A DNA stretch of 64,000 bases from Flavobacteriaceae bacterium (GCA_021648755.1 JAKISG010000003.1:70448-134447), one strand, 5' to 3'; shown: positions 29,104-38,328, counted from the first letter of the stretch. Made by a program: numbers and translations. Notes: generated by a model from the sequence alone, not told the origin.

Positions 29104-30294
29104 ATGCCTAAAATTTCTAATAAAGGATTAAAAATGCCAGAATCACCAATACGAAAGTTGGTGCCATTTGCAGAAAACGCAAAAAAAAAAGGTAATCATG
29201 TATATCATTTAAACATAGGTCAACCAGATATTAAAACACCACAAATTGCCTTAAATGCCGTTCAAAAAAGCGAGTTAGAAGTGTTGGCTTATGCACGCTC
29301 TGAGGGTTCTGAAATTTATCGTAAAAAATTAGTTGATTATTACAAAAGTAAAAATATTATGGTTACTGCAAATGATATTGTAGTTACAACAGGTGGCTCT
29401 GAAGCCTTATTTTTTACCATAGGTAGTATTACCGATTTTGGTGATGAACTAATTATTCCAGAGCCATTTTACGCAAATTACAATGGCTTTTCTATTGCCA
29501 ATGGCGTTATTATAAAACCAGTAGTTTCAACTATTGAAAAAGGATTTTCTCTGCCAAATATAGATGTCTTTGAAAATCAAATAACGACTAAAACAAAGGC
29601 AATTATTATTTGTAATCCTGGAAACCCAACAGGTTACTTATATACTAAAGAAGAAATTAAAAAATTAGCAACTTTAGTTTTAAAGCATGATATATTTTTA
29701 ATTGCAGATGAAGTTTACCGTGAATTTGTTTATGATGGGTTAAAGCATCATTCTGTTATGAGTGAAACAGGCTTAGAGAATCATGCTATTTTAATAGATT
29801 CTGTTTCTAAAAGATACAGTATGTGTGGTGCTAGAATTGGCTGTGTAGTTTCTAAAAACAAAGACTTAATAGCAACAGTATTAAAATATGCACAAGCAAG
29901 ATTAAGCCCACCAACTTTTTCTTTAATTGCTAGCGAAGCAGCACTAGATACACCACAAAGTTATTTTGATGCTGTAATTGAAGAATATGTAAGTAGAAGA
30001 AATATATTAATTACTGAATTACAAAAAATAGCTAATATTAAAATTTCTAAGCCTAAAGGTGCCTTTTATTTAATTGTTGCATTGCCAATTAAAGATGCAG
30101 ATCATTTTGCACAATGGATTTTAGAAAATTTCCAAGACAATGATGAGACAGTGATGTTTGCTCCTGCTAGTGGATTTTATTCTACAAAAAACGCTGGTAA
30201 GAATCAAATTAGAATTGCTTATGTATTAAAAAAAGAAGATTTAATTAGAGCAGTTACAATTTTAAAATTAGCACTATTAGCATATAAAAGTTAA
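29104..30294 (+). CDS. Class I aminotransferase (aspartate-type)
   Basis: 396 aa, fold type I PLP enzyme. The block NIGQPDIKTP, the PLP-Asn region ICNPGNPTGYLYT, ADEVYREFVYDG, and the PLP-Lys236 in SVSKRYSMCGARIGC are all there. The arginine near the end (NQIRIAYVLKKED) binds the substrate carboxylate. It probably transaminates aspartate or a related amino acid; the exact substrate cannot be told. It is followed 8 bases later by a DUF6495-type gene, so they are likely co-transcribed. Confidence 0.9.
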   Translation: MPKISNKGLKMPESPIRKLVPFAENAKKKGNHVYHLNIGQPDIKTPQIALNAVQKSELEVLAYARSEGSEIYRKKLVDYYKSKNIMVTANDIVVTTGGSEALFFTIGSITDFGDELIIPEPFYANYNGFSIANGVIIKPVVSTIEKGFSLPNIDVFENQITTKTKAIIICNPGNPTGYLYTKEEIKKLATLVLKHDIFLIADEVYREFVYDGLKHHSVMSETGLENHAILIDSVSKRYSMCGARIGCVVSKNKDLIATVLKYAQARLSPPTFSLIASEAALDTPQSYFDAVIEEYVSRRNILITELQKIANIKISKPKGAFYLIVALPIKDADHFAQWILENFQDNDETVMFAPASGFYSTKNAGKNQIRIAYVLKKEDLIRAVTILKLALLAYKS

Positions 30295-30304
30295 TTAGAA
30301 AATG

Positions 30305-30775
30305 ATGAAGTACAGACAACTTACTACAGAACAATTAAATGAAATGCATAAAGAGTTTGCAGTCTTTTTAGCAAGTCAAAAAATTGATGCTACAAAATGG
30401 CAAGAAATTAAAGATACTAAACCAAAAAGGGTAGAAGAAGCACTAAATTTATTTAGTGATTTAGTTTGGGAAAAAGTATTAAGTAAAACAAAATATTTAA
30501 GTAATTTATCCAAAAAAAACCTTAATTTATTTAGATGTGATACAGAAAGTATTCATAGAATTGTAATTAAATGTTCTAAAGAAAATTTTGACTTTTCTAA
30601 AAAAGAAGATTATAAGTGGTTTATTAATAATTCAAAAGACACATCGCTTTCTTATTTTAAAGGACAAAAATCCTATTTTAAAGAAAATAATTTAGAAATA
30701 TTTGAACTAATAGAAAAAGGATGTGTAATTACTAATGGAGATTTATACGAATCTGTTTTTAAAATTATTGATTGA
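30305..30775 (+). CDS. DUF6495-type protein
   Basis: 156 aa; a second ATG at 30302 precedes it directly. The start MKYRQLTTEQLNEMHKEFAVFLA and the WQEIKDTKPKRVEEALNLFSDLVWEKVL block match the DUF6495 family as I know it. The family is small, soluble and of unknown function. It has no signal peptide or metal motif. It lies 8 bases after the aminotransferase gene and so probably shares its transcript. A short hairpin-like sequence (TTTCTTTAAGAAAG) follows the stop. Confidence 0.6.
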   Translation: MKYRQLTTEQLNEMHKEFAVFLASQKIDATKWQEIKDTKPKRVEEALNLFSDLVWEKVLSKTKYLSNLSKKNLNLFRCDTESIHRIVIKCSKENFDFSKKEDYKWFINNSKDTSLSYFKGQKSYFKENNLEIFELIEKGCVITNGDLYESVFKIID

Positions 30776-30920
30776 TTTTTTTCTTTAAGAAAGAAACACA
30801 ATTCGTAATAATCAAAATCTATTTTTCAGTCTATATTTTTTGATTTTACAAGTATAATTTTAATAAATAACACTATAAATAAAAATAATAATTGTAAAAA
30901 TACTTTGACAAATTAATTGT

Positions 30921-30928
30921 TATCTTTG
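30921..30928 (+). promoter_or_regulatory. trxA: -7 box of trxA
   Basis: TATCTTTG is a TAnnTTTG match 37 bases before the trxA ATG. A TTTGACA lies 13 bases upstream, closer than the usual 19-21. Confidence 0.55.
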
Positions 30929-30964
30929 TGATGATAAATAATTAAGAATTAAAATAAATAAAAA

Positions 30965-31282
30965 ATGACATTAGAAATTACAGACGCTACTTTTGAGGAG
31001 GTAGTATTAAAATCAGATAAACCAGTATTAGTAGATTTTTGGGCTGCTTGGTGTGGGCCTTGTAGAATGTTAATTCCGATTGTAGAAGATTTAAGTAAAG
31101 AGTTTGAGGGTAGGGCAGTAGTTGGCAAAGTTGATATTGTAGCAAATCAAGAGTTTGCAGCAAAATATGGTGTGAGAAACATACCTACTGTATTAATTTT
31201 TAAAGAAGGTAAAGTTGCTGAAAAGCAAGTAGGTGTAGCACCAAAAAAAACATATGCTACAAAATTAGAAGGCTTATTATAA
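30965..31282 (+). CDS. trxA: Thioredoxin
   Basis: 105 aa. The active site is WCGPC (Cys30, Cys33), with LVDFWAAWCGPC before it and NIPTVLIFKEGK (cis-Pro) after it. This is a classical cytoplasmic thioredoxin. A thioredoxin reductase gene is in the same window at 53927-54874. A strong hairpin terminator follows at 31301-31325, so the downstream DUF58 gene needs its own promoter or read-through. Confidence 0.97.
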   Translation: MTLEITDATFEEVVLKSDKPVLVDFWAAWCGPCRMLIPIVEDLSKEFEGRAVVGKVDIVANQEFAAKYGVRNIPTVLIFKEGKVAEKQVGVAPKKTYATKLEGLL

Positions 31283-31300
31283 CAGATTTTAAAAAAAATT

Positions 31301-31325
31301 AAAAAGGTTTGGTCTGAACCTTTTT
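31301..31325 (+). terminator. trxA: Terminator after trxA
   Basis: AAAAAGGTT / AACCTTTTT (31301-31309, 31317-31325) with a 7-base loop and a run of T at the end, an intrinsic terminator of good quality. Confidence 0.75.
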
Positions 31326-31340
31326 ATTTAAAAATTTGAT

Positions 31341-32264
31341 ATGCAATTATCTGAAACTAACAACAGTAATAGGATTAAAAACTTAGAATTACTTGCTAGA
31401 CAAGTTGTCGAGGGTTTCATTACAGGTATGCATAAAAGTCCATTTCATGGTTTCTCTGTAGAGTTTGCAGAGCATAGGCTATATAATAAAGGGGAGAGTA
31501 CTAAACATATAGATTGGAAATTATTTGCAAAAACAGATAAACTCTTTGTAAAGCGTTATGAAGAGGAAACAAATTTGCGCTGTCATATTATTGTAGATAA
31601 TTCTGCTTCGATGCATTATCCAAAAATAAAGGCTCAAAGTATTTCTAACTTTAATAAAATAGGATTTTCTGTAATTGCTGCAGCAGCACTTATAGAAATT
31701 TTAAAACGTCAACGAGATGCTTTTGGATTGAGTATTTACAGTGATAAGTACGATTATTATTCGCCTTCAAAAGGTAGTGAGAGGCATCAAAGAATGTTAC
31801 TAGAAAATTTAGAACAACTGCTAGATAAGAAGAATTCTAAAGAAACTAATACCTGTAAAATATTACATGAAATAGCAGAAAAAATACATAGACGCTCACT
31901 AATTTTTTTATTTACAGATATGTTTCAAGTTGCTAAAGATGATACAGAGTTGTTTGAGGCAATTCGACATTTAAAACATAATAAGCATGAATTGGTATTA
32001 TTTCATACCTATGATAAAAAATATGAATTAGATTTTGACTTTGACGATAAGCCCAAAAAGTTTATTGATGTTGAAACAGGTGAAAAAATTAATTTATATG
32101 CTACACAAATTCAAGAAAATTATCAAAAAAAAGTAAAAGAATACTTTAAGAATTTAAAAATGAAATGTATGCAATATAAAATAGATTATGTGCCAGTTGC
32201 TATAGATAAAGGCTTTGAACAAATCTTGATTTCATATTTAATAAGCAGAAAAAAATTTTTGTAA
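31341..32264 (+). CDS. DUF58 domain protein (VWA-like)
   Basis: 307 aa. The DUF58 core has SVEFAEHRLYNKGESTKHIDWK and VKRYEEETNLRCHIIVDNSASM, with the latter a degenerate metal site (DxSxS-like DNSAS). Such proteins are usually encoded with a MoxR-type AAA+ ATPase, which would use them as VWA-like adaptors, but none is adjacent here. The gene starts 15 bases after the trxA terminator. It is convergent with lhgO, with only 5 bases between stops. The role is unclear. Confidence 0.75.
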   Translation: MQLSETNNSNRIKNLELLARQVVEGFITGMHKSPFHGFSVEFAEHRLYNKGESTKHIDWKLFAKTDKLFVKRYEEETNLRCHIIVDNSASMHYPKIKAQSISNFNKIGFSVIAAAALIEILKRQRDAFGLSIYSDKYDYYSPSKGSERHQRMLLENLEQLLDKKNSKETNTCKILHEIAEKIHRRSLIFLFTDMFQVAKDDTELFEAIRHLKHNKHELVLFHTYDKKYELDFDFDDKPKKFIDVETGEKINLYATQIQENYQKKVKEYFKNLKMKCMQYKIDYVPVAIDKGFEQILISYLISRKKFL

Positions 32265-32269
32265 ATACT

Positions 32270-33481
32270 TTAGCAATTAATTATTTTAATAACAATTTCA
32301 TCTGCAATTGCCATACAAGATGTAGCAGCAGGTGAAGGCGCATTTAGTACATGAATTGTACCCTTTTTTTCTTCGATTTTAAAATCATCAATCATATTTC
32401 CTTGTACATCTAATGCCTGTGCTCTAACTCCTGAACGAGCAATTTCAATATCATTAAGTGTTAGTGTAGGCATCATTTTTTGTAGTGCTTTTAGGAATAA
32501 TTTTTTTGAAAATGCACGTTTATACTCTGCTAAGCCTTTTCGCCAATGTTTCGCAAATAATTTCCAAGTACCTTTATAAGTTAAGGCTTCAAAAGTATCT
32601 TTTAAATTAAAACTTGTCGTTTTATAACCCTCTCTTTTAAAAGAAAAAACAGCATTTGGTCCACATTCTACACCTCCTTGAATCATTTTAGTAAAATGTA
32701 CTCCTAAAAACGGAAAATTTGAATCTGGTACTGGATAAACTAAACTTTTAATTTTATGTGCTGCCGCTTTGGTAAGTTTGTAATAATCTCCTCTAAAGCC
32801 AACAATTTTTAGGTCTAATTTTACATTGTCTTTTTTTGCACTTCTATCCGATTGTAAACCTGTACAAAAAATTAATTTTTCGGTTGTAAAAATTCCTTGA
32901 CTTGTTAAAATAGTTTTTAATTGTTCTAAATTAGAAGAGGTTTTACCTACTCTACAAGATAGAATTAACTTACTTTTTGGATTAATTTTAGTAATTAATT
33001 CCGCAAATTTTTCAGCAACCTTTACATAATTTATAATTCCTGCAGTTGGCACCCAAATGGATTTAATGGCTTCAATAAAAGGTTCTTTTTCTTTGGTTTC
33101 TTGCTTGTTGAGATAACAAATCCCTTTGGTTTTATTTTGTAATCCTTTTTGATAGATTATAGCTAATAATGGTATTTCTTCTTTAGTTGTAGCTACAATT
33201 ATTTTTCCGCAAATATCGATGTCAATTTCGTTTTTTTTTGCAAATGCAACAATTTGGTCTCTACCATTTTTACAATTTTTAGCCTTATAAGAATCTGGCG
33301 TATAATAAATACCTGAATGTAAAACACCTGAATTTCTTCCTGTTTGATGTTTGCCAATAGCATCTTCTTTTTCAAGAATTGCTATTGCTTTATTTGGAAA
33401 TTTTAATTGTAACTTATAGGCTGTTGCCAGACCAACAATTCCTGCTCCTACTATAATGAAATCAAATTTATTTTTAGACAC
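32270..33481 (-). CDS. lhgO: L-2-hydroxyglutarate oxidase
   Basis: 403 aa FAD enzyme of the DAO family. The dinucleotide fold is KFDFIIVGAGIVGLATAYKL. The blocks HQTGRNSGVLHSGIYY and GPNAVFSFKREGY, and the C-terminal GVRAQALD / LNAPSPAATSCMAIADEI, are the family signature. It oxidises L-2-hydroxyglutarate at the membrane, passing electrons to quinones. It lies downstream of guaB on the same strand with a 56-base gap, convergent with the DUF58 gene. Confidence 0.92.
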   Translation of the reverse strand: MSKNKFDFIIVGAGIVGLATAYKLQLKFPNKAIAILEKEDAIGKHQTGRNSGVLHSGIYYTPDSYKAKNCKNGRDQIVAFAKKNEIDIDICGKIIVATTKEEIPLLAIIYQKGLQNKTKGICYLNKQETKEKEPFIEAIKSIWVPTAGIINYVKVAEKFAELITKINPKSKLILSCRVGKTSSNLEQLKTILTSQGIFTTEKLIFCTGLQSDRSAKKDNVKLDLKIVGFRGDYYKLTKAAAHKIKSLVYPVPDSNFPFLGVHFTKMIQGGVECGPNAVFSFKREGYKTTSFNLKDTFEALTYKGTWKLFAKHWRKGLAEYKRAFSKKLFLKALQKMMPTLTLNDIEIARSGVRAQALDVQGNMIDDFKIEEKKGTIHVLNAPSPAATSCMAIADEIVIKIINC

Positions 33482-33537
33482 AGATTTTGTGATTTTTTTT
33501 ACGAATAAGACGAATAAGACATAAGTTTACAAAAGTA

Positions 33538-35004
33538 TTATCGCCTACTATAGTTAGGTGCTTCTTTTGTAATGGTAATAGAATGCGGGTGGCTTTCATG
33601 CATACCTGCTGTAGTAATTTTTACAAACTTGGCTTGTTTTTGCGCGGCTATAGTTTTTGCTCCACAGTAGCCCATACCAGCTCTTAAACCACCGATAAAC
33701 TGATGCATAGTTTCTTTTAAATCTCCTTTATAAGCTACTCGCCCAACAATGCCTTCAGGTACTAATTTAATATCTTCTTCTACATCTTGAAAATAGCGAT
33801 CTTTTGATCCTTTTTTCATAGCTTCTATGGAGCCCATACCTCGATATGATTTAAATTTTCTTCCTTCAAAAATAATAGTTTCACCTGGAGATTCTTTTGT
33901 TCCAGCTAATAGAGAACCTAGCATAACACAATCTGCTCCTGCAGCAATTGCTTTAGAAATATCACCTGTATATTTAATGCCACCATCTGCAATTACAGGC
34001 ACTCCTGTTTCTTTTAATGCATTTGAGACTTCTATTATTGCAGAAAGTTGTGGAAAACCAACACCTGCAACAATTCTAGTTGTACAAATTGATCCTGGAC
34101 CAATACCTACTTTAACAGCATCTGCTCCAGCCTTAACTAAAAACTTTGCTGCTTCTGCGGTGGCAATATTACCAACAATAATATCAGTTTTTGGAAATTT
34201 ACTTTTTAATATTTTTAAAATAGAGGCTACTCCTTTTGAATGTCCATGTGCTGTATCAACAACTAAAGCATCTGCCCCTGCTTTTATTAATTTTTCAGCC
34301 CTCTCTAAGGAGTCTCCAGAGACTCCAATTGCTGCAGCTACCCGTAACCTACCAAAACTGTCTTTGTTGGCGTTTGGGTTTTCGCTTACTTTAATAATAT
34401 CACGGTAGGTTATTAATCCTACCAGTTTATTTTGCGCATCGACTACTGGTAACTTTTCAATTTTATAGTTTTGTAAAATTTTTTCTGCTTGCGCTAAAGA
34501 AGTCCCTTTTTTTGTAGTAATAAGGTTTTCTTTAGTCATTACCTCATCAATTTGTTTGTTTAATTCAGTTTCAAAACGCAAATCTCTATTGGTAATAATT
34601 CCAATAAGTTCCCCTTTATCATTAACTACTGGTATTCCTCCTATTTTATATTTTTGCATCAATTCTTTCGCATCAAAAACAGTAGCCTCTTTTTTTACTG
34701 TAATTGGATCTATAATCATACCTGCTTCTGATCGTTTTACTTTAATGACTTCTTTAGCTTGATTGTCTATACTCATGCTTTTATGCAAAACACCGATGCC
34801 GCCTTCACGAGCCATTGCTATTGCCATAGAAGCTTCGGTAACAGTATCCATCGCCGCTGAAATAACAGGTACATTAATACTTATATTTTTTGTTAATTTA
34901 GACTTTATAGAAACTTGATGTGGTAATATTTCTGAATATGATGGTATAAGTAAAACATCATCGTAAGTTAAGCCTTCGTCAAAAATTTTATTGGAGTTTA
35001 ACAT
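33538..35004 (-). CDS. guaB: Inosine-5'-monophosphate dehydrogenase
   Basis: 488 aa. The TIM barrel is split by two CBS domains (about residues 98-205, e.g. YKIGGIPVVNDKGELIGIITNRD). The catalytic loop is GPGSICTTRIVAGVG with Cys307. The flap RGMGSIEAMKKGS and the end GMHESHPHSI are typical. The enzyme makes XMP for guanine nucleotides. It has its own -7 box (35034-35041), and the preceding hcp transcript is stopped by the palindrome at 35157-35196. Confidence 0.97.
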   Translation of the reverse strand: MLNSNKIFDEGLTYDDVLLIPSYSEILPHQVSIKSKLTKNISINVPVISAAMDTVTEASMAIAMAREGGIGVLHKSMSIDNQAKEVIKVKRSEAGMIIDPITVKKEATVFDAKELMQKYKIGGIPVVNDKGELIGIITNRDLRFETELNKQIDEVMTKENLITTKKGTSLAQAEKILQNYKIEKLPVVDAQNKLVGLITYRDIIKVSENPNANKDSFGRLRVAAAIGVSGDSLERAEKLIKAGADALVVDTAHGHSKGVASILKILKSKFPKTDIIVGNIATAEAAKFLVKAGADAVKVGIGPGSICTTRIVAGVGFPQLSAIIEVSNALKETGVPVIADGGIKYTGDISKAIAAGADCVMLGSLLAGTKESPGETIIFEGRKFKSYRGMGSIEAMKKGSKDRYFQDVEEDIKLVPEGIVGRVAYKGDLKETMHQFIGGLRAGMGYCGAKTIAAQKQAKFVKITTAGMHESHPHSITITKEAPNYSRR

Positions 35005-35033
35005 GTTGCAATTAGTTAAGAATTAATTGCGTA

Positions 35034-35041
35034 CAAATGTA
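35034..35041 (-). promoter_or_regulatory. guaB: -7 box of guaB
   Basis: The minus strand reads TACATTTG, a TAnnTTTG match, 30 bases before the guaB ATG. Confidence 0.55.
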
Positions 35042-35156
35042 GGTGTTTAAAATGGAAAGTTAAAAATTAAAAAGTTAAAAATTTTGGAATCACATATTAT
35101 TTTTGATGTAAACATAATATGCAGTTTATATTTTTCCTTTCATGGCTAAATTAATC

Positions 35157-35196
35157 TAAAACTTCCATTTATAAAATTTTATAAATGGAAGTTTTA
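35157..35196 (-). terminator. Perfect 40-base palindrome after the 131-aa TssD gene
   Basis: TAAAACTTCCATTTATAAAA (35157-35176) is followed directly by its exact reverse complement (35177-35196). It begins 19 bases after the TssD stop. The A/T-rich arms suit an intrinsic terminator in both directions. It separates the tssD genes from guaB. Confidence 0.8.
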
Positions 35197-35214
35197 TTAA
35201 AAATAATTTTTGTT

Positions 35215-35610
35215 TTACATTTTGGTAGGCCAACTATTTATAAAATTAGTATTTTTTATTTTAATTTTTTTTGCAGAAATAATAATTCTAGTTTTAAGTG
35301 GCTGTGAATCTATAGAATTAAAATTTTCTGAATACTTTATACAATAAGCTTCTGTAAATTCTACAGTTTTAAGACTAGCTAAATTATCTCTTTTAAAGAA
35401 AGTTATTTTTCCTTTTTTTGACATATTTGGAGAAATCATCCATTCTAAAAAATTTGTTTTTCCTGTAGATTCTAAAAGAATACTTATTTGACCACCTTTT
35501 GGTTTTTGTGATGGTCTTCCGTTGTAATCTGTACCTTGCTCAAAAGTAAAAGTACAATCTAATACATTCATTTCATCATCATCAATATTTATTTTTGCTA
35601 AAAAAGACAT
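35215..35610 (-). CDS. tssD: TssD (Hcp) family type VI tube protein, second copy
   Basis: 131 aa. The start MSFLAKINIDDDEMNVLDC and the block TFEQGTDYNGRPSQKPKGGQISI, together with NFLEWMISPN and VEFTEAYCIKYSENF, match the Bacteroidota TssD family and align with the neighbour at 35730-36116. Hcp proteins form the hexameric tube pushed out by the T6SS sheath. This copy is more divergent and ends with KIKNTNFINSWPTKM. It follows the first copy by about 120 bases across a strong hairpin (35675-35702), so it is expressed less or separately. Confidence 0.85.
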   Translation of the reverse strand: MSFLAKINIDDDEMNVLDCTFTFEQGTDYNGRPSQKPKGGQISILLESTGKTNFLEWMISPNMSKKGKITFFKRDNLASLKTVEFTEAYCIKYSENFNSIDSQPLKTRIIISAKKIKIKNTNFINSWPTKM

Positions 35611-35674
35611 AAAGTAATTTTTTTAAATTAATAATAAACTTAGTTTTAGTAATACGTATTGACTACTAAACAAA

Positions 35675-35702
35675 AAAGAGAGTGTTATAGAACACTCTCT
35701 TT
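35675..35702 (-). terminator. Hairpin between the two tssD genes
   Basis: AAAGAGAGTGTT / AACACTCTCTTT, 12 bp with a 4-base loop, 27 bases after the 128-aa TssD stop. A partial terminator would give excess of the upstream tube gene. Confidence 0.8.
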
Positions 35703-35729
35703 AGAAAAGACTATAAAATTAGCGTTTTT

Positions 35730-36116
35730 TTATACCCAGTCATTTTCATGCTGACCAGCGCCCATAGCGATAGTTCTTGCAGAAATTACAAAAGTTTCAG
35801 CCATTGGATTTTTTCCTGTTGCATCAAAGTTTTCACGATATTTAACCATGTAACCTTCTGTAAATTTAAGCTCTTTAGAAGTAGCATCAGTATCTCTTTT
35901 CAAAAATACAATTGAACCATCTCTACGCTCAAAGTTATTGAACATCCAGTCAGATAATGTTGTGTCTGCAGTTGATTCAACAGAAATGTAAATTTTTCCA
36001 CCTCTAGTTATAGAAGAAGGTCTTCCTGTTGCGTCTGTTTCTTGGTGTAATTCGTAGTTACAAGATAATACATTGTACTCTTTACCACCTACTTTTAGTT
36101 TTGATTTAAAACTCAT
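35730..36116 (-). CDS. tssD: TssD (Hcp) type VI secretion tube protein
   Basis: 128 aa. The start MSFKSKLKVGGKEYNVLSCNYEL, the block TDATGRPSSITRGGKIYISVEST, then LSDWMFNNFERRDGSIVFLKRD and LKFTEGYMVKYRENFDATG, are the classical Bacteroidota TssD/Hcp sequence. It forms the hexameric inner tube of the T6SS. It is probably the main tube protein: it has its own -7 box, is the first gene, and a strong hairpin follows. It lies 5.8 kb from tssH-tssB-tssC, on the opposite strand. Confidence 0.92.
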   Translation of the reverse strand: MSFKSKLKVGGKEYNVLSCNYELHQETDATGRPSSITRGGKIYISVESTADTTLSDWMFNNFERRDGSIVFLKRDTDATSKELKFTEGYMVKYRENFDATGKNPMAETFVISARTIAMGAGQHENDWV

Positions 36117-36177
36117 AATTTAATGATTTAAAATGTTAAAAAAATAATTATTTATATATAAAGATATATTTATACAG

Positions 36178-36185
36178 CAAATATA
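36178..36185 (-). promoter_or_regulatory. tssD: -7 box of the tssD genes
   Basis: The minus strand reads TATATTTG, a TAnnTTTG match, 62 bases before the TssD ATG at 36116. The leader is about 55 bases. Confidence 0.55.
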
Positions 36186-37027
36186 AGAAACATTAACTTA
36201 TAAAAAAAATTAATTTCAATTTATTTTAGATAAACCTTAAAATTCGCAAGAGTTTTTGCTATAAACCCTATATTGTTAATGCTTAAGAAACATACTTAGC
36301 TTCTTTTTTCTACATTAAACCAACAGTTAACATTCATAACGAAAACCCTTGAGATTTCAGGTTAACTAAGAGAATATTTTGAAATTTACATATATCCTAT
36401 TATATAATCACAATTTTTTTTTAAAATTAAACTTGATTTCTAAAATATAAATTTTGATGTAAAAACTTAAATTTTTGATTTTATGTTGTGGAGTAATAAA
36501 AATTGCTAAAATTAAATATTAACTAAATAATAAAAATTTTCTTAGTTAACCTTTAGGTATAAGTTTGTAGTGTAAATCACCACGAACGCTATTTTAAATA
36601 TAGTGAAAACGTGAGTAAAAGTTGAAATGTGTGTACAGATTTGAGACTTGTAAATATAGTATTTATGGTAAGGCTCGAAAATCGAGTATTCCTGATAATA
36701 ACGCACAGTTTAATTCGTAGTAGAAGATACTTGTAGATTTAAGGTTTAATTTAAAGTTAGTTTTGTATCTTTGAAATAAGTTTTTAAATCGAAAAAAAAT
36801 ATATTTTTTTTCGGTTACATCGAATAGGAATGTAAAAACACAAGTAATTAGGATGCAATAATATTATAGTTGAAAATGAAAAATTACAAAATTTAAATGT
36901 ATTAAATAAATATACAAATGAAATAAAGGACTTTTATCTGAATCAGTATAAGATTTACTATAATTTATTTAAATCGACCAATAATTAAAAAGTGTATTTA
37001 ATATCCCTCTAAACCATTTTTAAAACC
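36186..37027. other. Long gene-poor stretch between tssD and the AraC-type regulator
   Basis: About 840 bases with no convincing gene. A 13-bp inverted repeat, AGGTTAACTAAGA (36359-36371) and its exact complement TCTTAGTTAACCT (36540-36552), lies 168 bases apart. A -7 box TATCTTTG at 36766-36773 would start a long leader of about 250 bases before the AraC gene. In that leader, one frame (36848 to about 36988) reads NNIIVENEKLQNLNVLNKY and on to NLFKSTNN but lacks an ATG. CTCGAAAATCGAG at about 36674 is a small hairpin. The region may encode a regulatory RNA; nothing is proven. Confidence 0.4.
36766..36773 (+). promoter_or_regulatory. -7 box, probable promoter of the AraC-type gene
   Basis: TATCTTTG is a TAnnTTTG match 255 bases before the AraC ATG. 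The leader is unusually long and may hold regulatory sequence. Confidence 0.45.
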
Positions 37028-38158
37028 ATGCAAAATATTGTTGATATAATGAACTTAATATTGCTAATTGGTATTATTCAAGGTTTTACTTTTACCACAA
37101 TAGTAGTTATTAAAAATAATAAAAATAGTAAATCTATCTTATATTTAAGTTTAATTATATTATTTTTATCTTTAAATAATTTACAAACATGGTTAGTTGA
37201 AAAAGATTTAATACATTTAAATTATTACATAGACTATTTGCATGTTTCTTGGAATATTTTTTTAGGACCAATGTTTTATTTATTTTTAGTAAATTATTTA
37301 AGAATTAAAAAACAACTTAAAAACATTTTTTTAATTACTATTTTAGTTTTTATTTTAAGTATAGTTTTAAGATTATTTTTCTTAGGTTATATAAAATCTA
37401 AATTTGAAACAGCACAGTTTTATGTTTTTTTAAGAAAATATAATACTTATGAAGATATGTTTGTTTTTTTATATACCATACCCATATTTTTATTTAGTAC
37501 CCATATTTTTTTTAAACAGAAACGTAAATTTAAAATTATTTTAAGTTATGATAATTTAAAATGGATTAGAACATTTTTTTTGCTATCTAGTATTGTTTTA
37601 TTTTTTTGGCTGGTTGTAATTTGTTTAAATTATAATTTCACAAATATAGATGCAAACTATTTTTATGCTCCTTTGCATTTTGGCACATCATTTTTAATTT
37701 ATTGGTTAGGTTTTCAGGGTTTTAATCAAAACAGATTAATGCAAAGTAGAATATTGTTGCGAAAAAAAATTAATGAAAATGAGGCTATTAAGATTTGTAA
37801 AAAAAAAGTTTTAAAAACAGAGGATTTAAATGATTTTAAAAAGATTGAAAAAGAATTAATTAAGCAAAATTTATTTTTAGACCCATACCTAAGTTTAGAT
37901 TCTTTAGCAAAAAAAATAAATACAAACACCAATAATTTGTCAAAATTGATTAATAATTATAGTACTTATAATTTTACAGATTATATTAATAATTTTAGAG
38001 TTAGTTATGCAAAAAAATTGTTAACTAACAAAGAATATAGTACGTATACTATTATTGCAATTGGTTTAGAATCAGGTTTTAATTCTAAATCTACTTTTTA
38101 TTCCGCTTTTAAAAAATTTACAAATACAACACCCACACAATTTCGAAAAGCAAATTAA
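37028..38158 (+). CDS. Membrane-anchored AraC-family transcription regulator
   Basis: 376 aa. The N-terminal half (about 1-240) has seven or so hydrophobic segments, for example NLILLIGIIQGFTFTTIVVI, HVSWNIFLGPMFYLFLVNYL and FGTSFLIYWLGFQGF. The C-terminal 100 residues are an AraC-type double helix-turn-helix: DPYLSLDSLAKKINTNTNNL, then IIAIGLESGFNSKSTFYSAFKK and NTTPTQFRK. It probably senses a signal at the membrane and binds DNA. It lies between the tssD genes and the hydrolase gene, and two TTATGATTTTGGA repeats lie just behind it, so the hydrolase is the likeliest target. Confidence 0.85.
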   Translation: MQNIVDIMNLILLIGIIQGFTFTTIVVIKNNKNSKSILYLSLIILFLSLNNLQTWLVEKDLIHLNYYIDYLHVSWNIFLGPMFYLFLVNYLRIKKQLKNIFLITILVFILSIVLRLFFLGYIKSKFETAQFYVFLRKYNTYEDMFVFLYTIPIFLFSTHIFFKQKRKFKIILSYDNLKWIRTFFLLSSIVLFFWLVVICLNYNFTNIDANYFYAPLHFGTSFLIYWLGFQGFNQNRLMQSRILLRKKINENEAIKICKKKVLKTEDLNDFKKIEKELIKQNLFLDPYLSLDSLAKKINTNTNNLSKLINNYSTYNFTDYINNFRVSYAKKLLTNKEYSTYTIIAIGLESGFNSKSTFYSAFKKFTNTTPTQFRKAN

Positions 38159-38162
38159 AAAC

Positions 38163-38306
38163 TGTCCGAAATTATGATTTTGGATAAGGAAAATTTATAT
38201 ATTTTTTTAATTTTTTTGTAATGAATGTTGAATACAATTTTAGAAAATATTAAAATTTAATTTTATAAAAATTTATCCTAATTCATACAAAATTTATGAT
38301 TTTGGA
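38163..38306 (+). promoter_or_regulatory. Candidate operator: repeated TTATGATTTTGGA
   Basis: TTATGATTTTGGA occurs twice, at 38172-38184 and 38294-38306, 122 bases apart. The first copy is the right half of an imperfect palindrome (TGTCCGAAATTATGATTTTGGATA, shown only in part here: 38164-38187, 18 of 24 positions symmetric). Both sit between the AraC-type gene and the hydrolase gene, the second close to the -7 box at 38329-38336. This is a plausible activator binding arrangement; it is inference. Confidence 0.45.
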
Positions 38307-38328
38307 CACTTAAAAGAGTTAGAACTTG

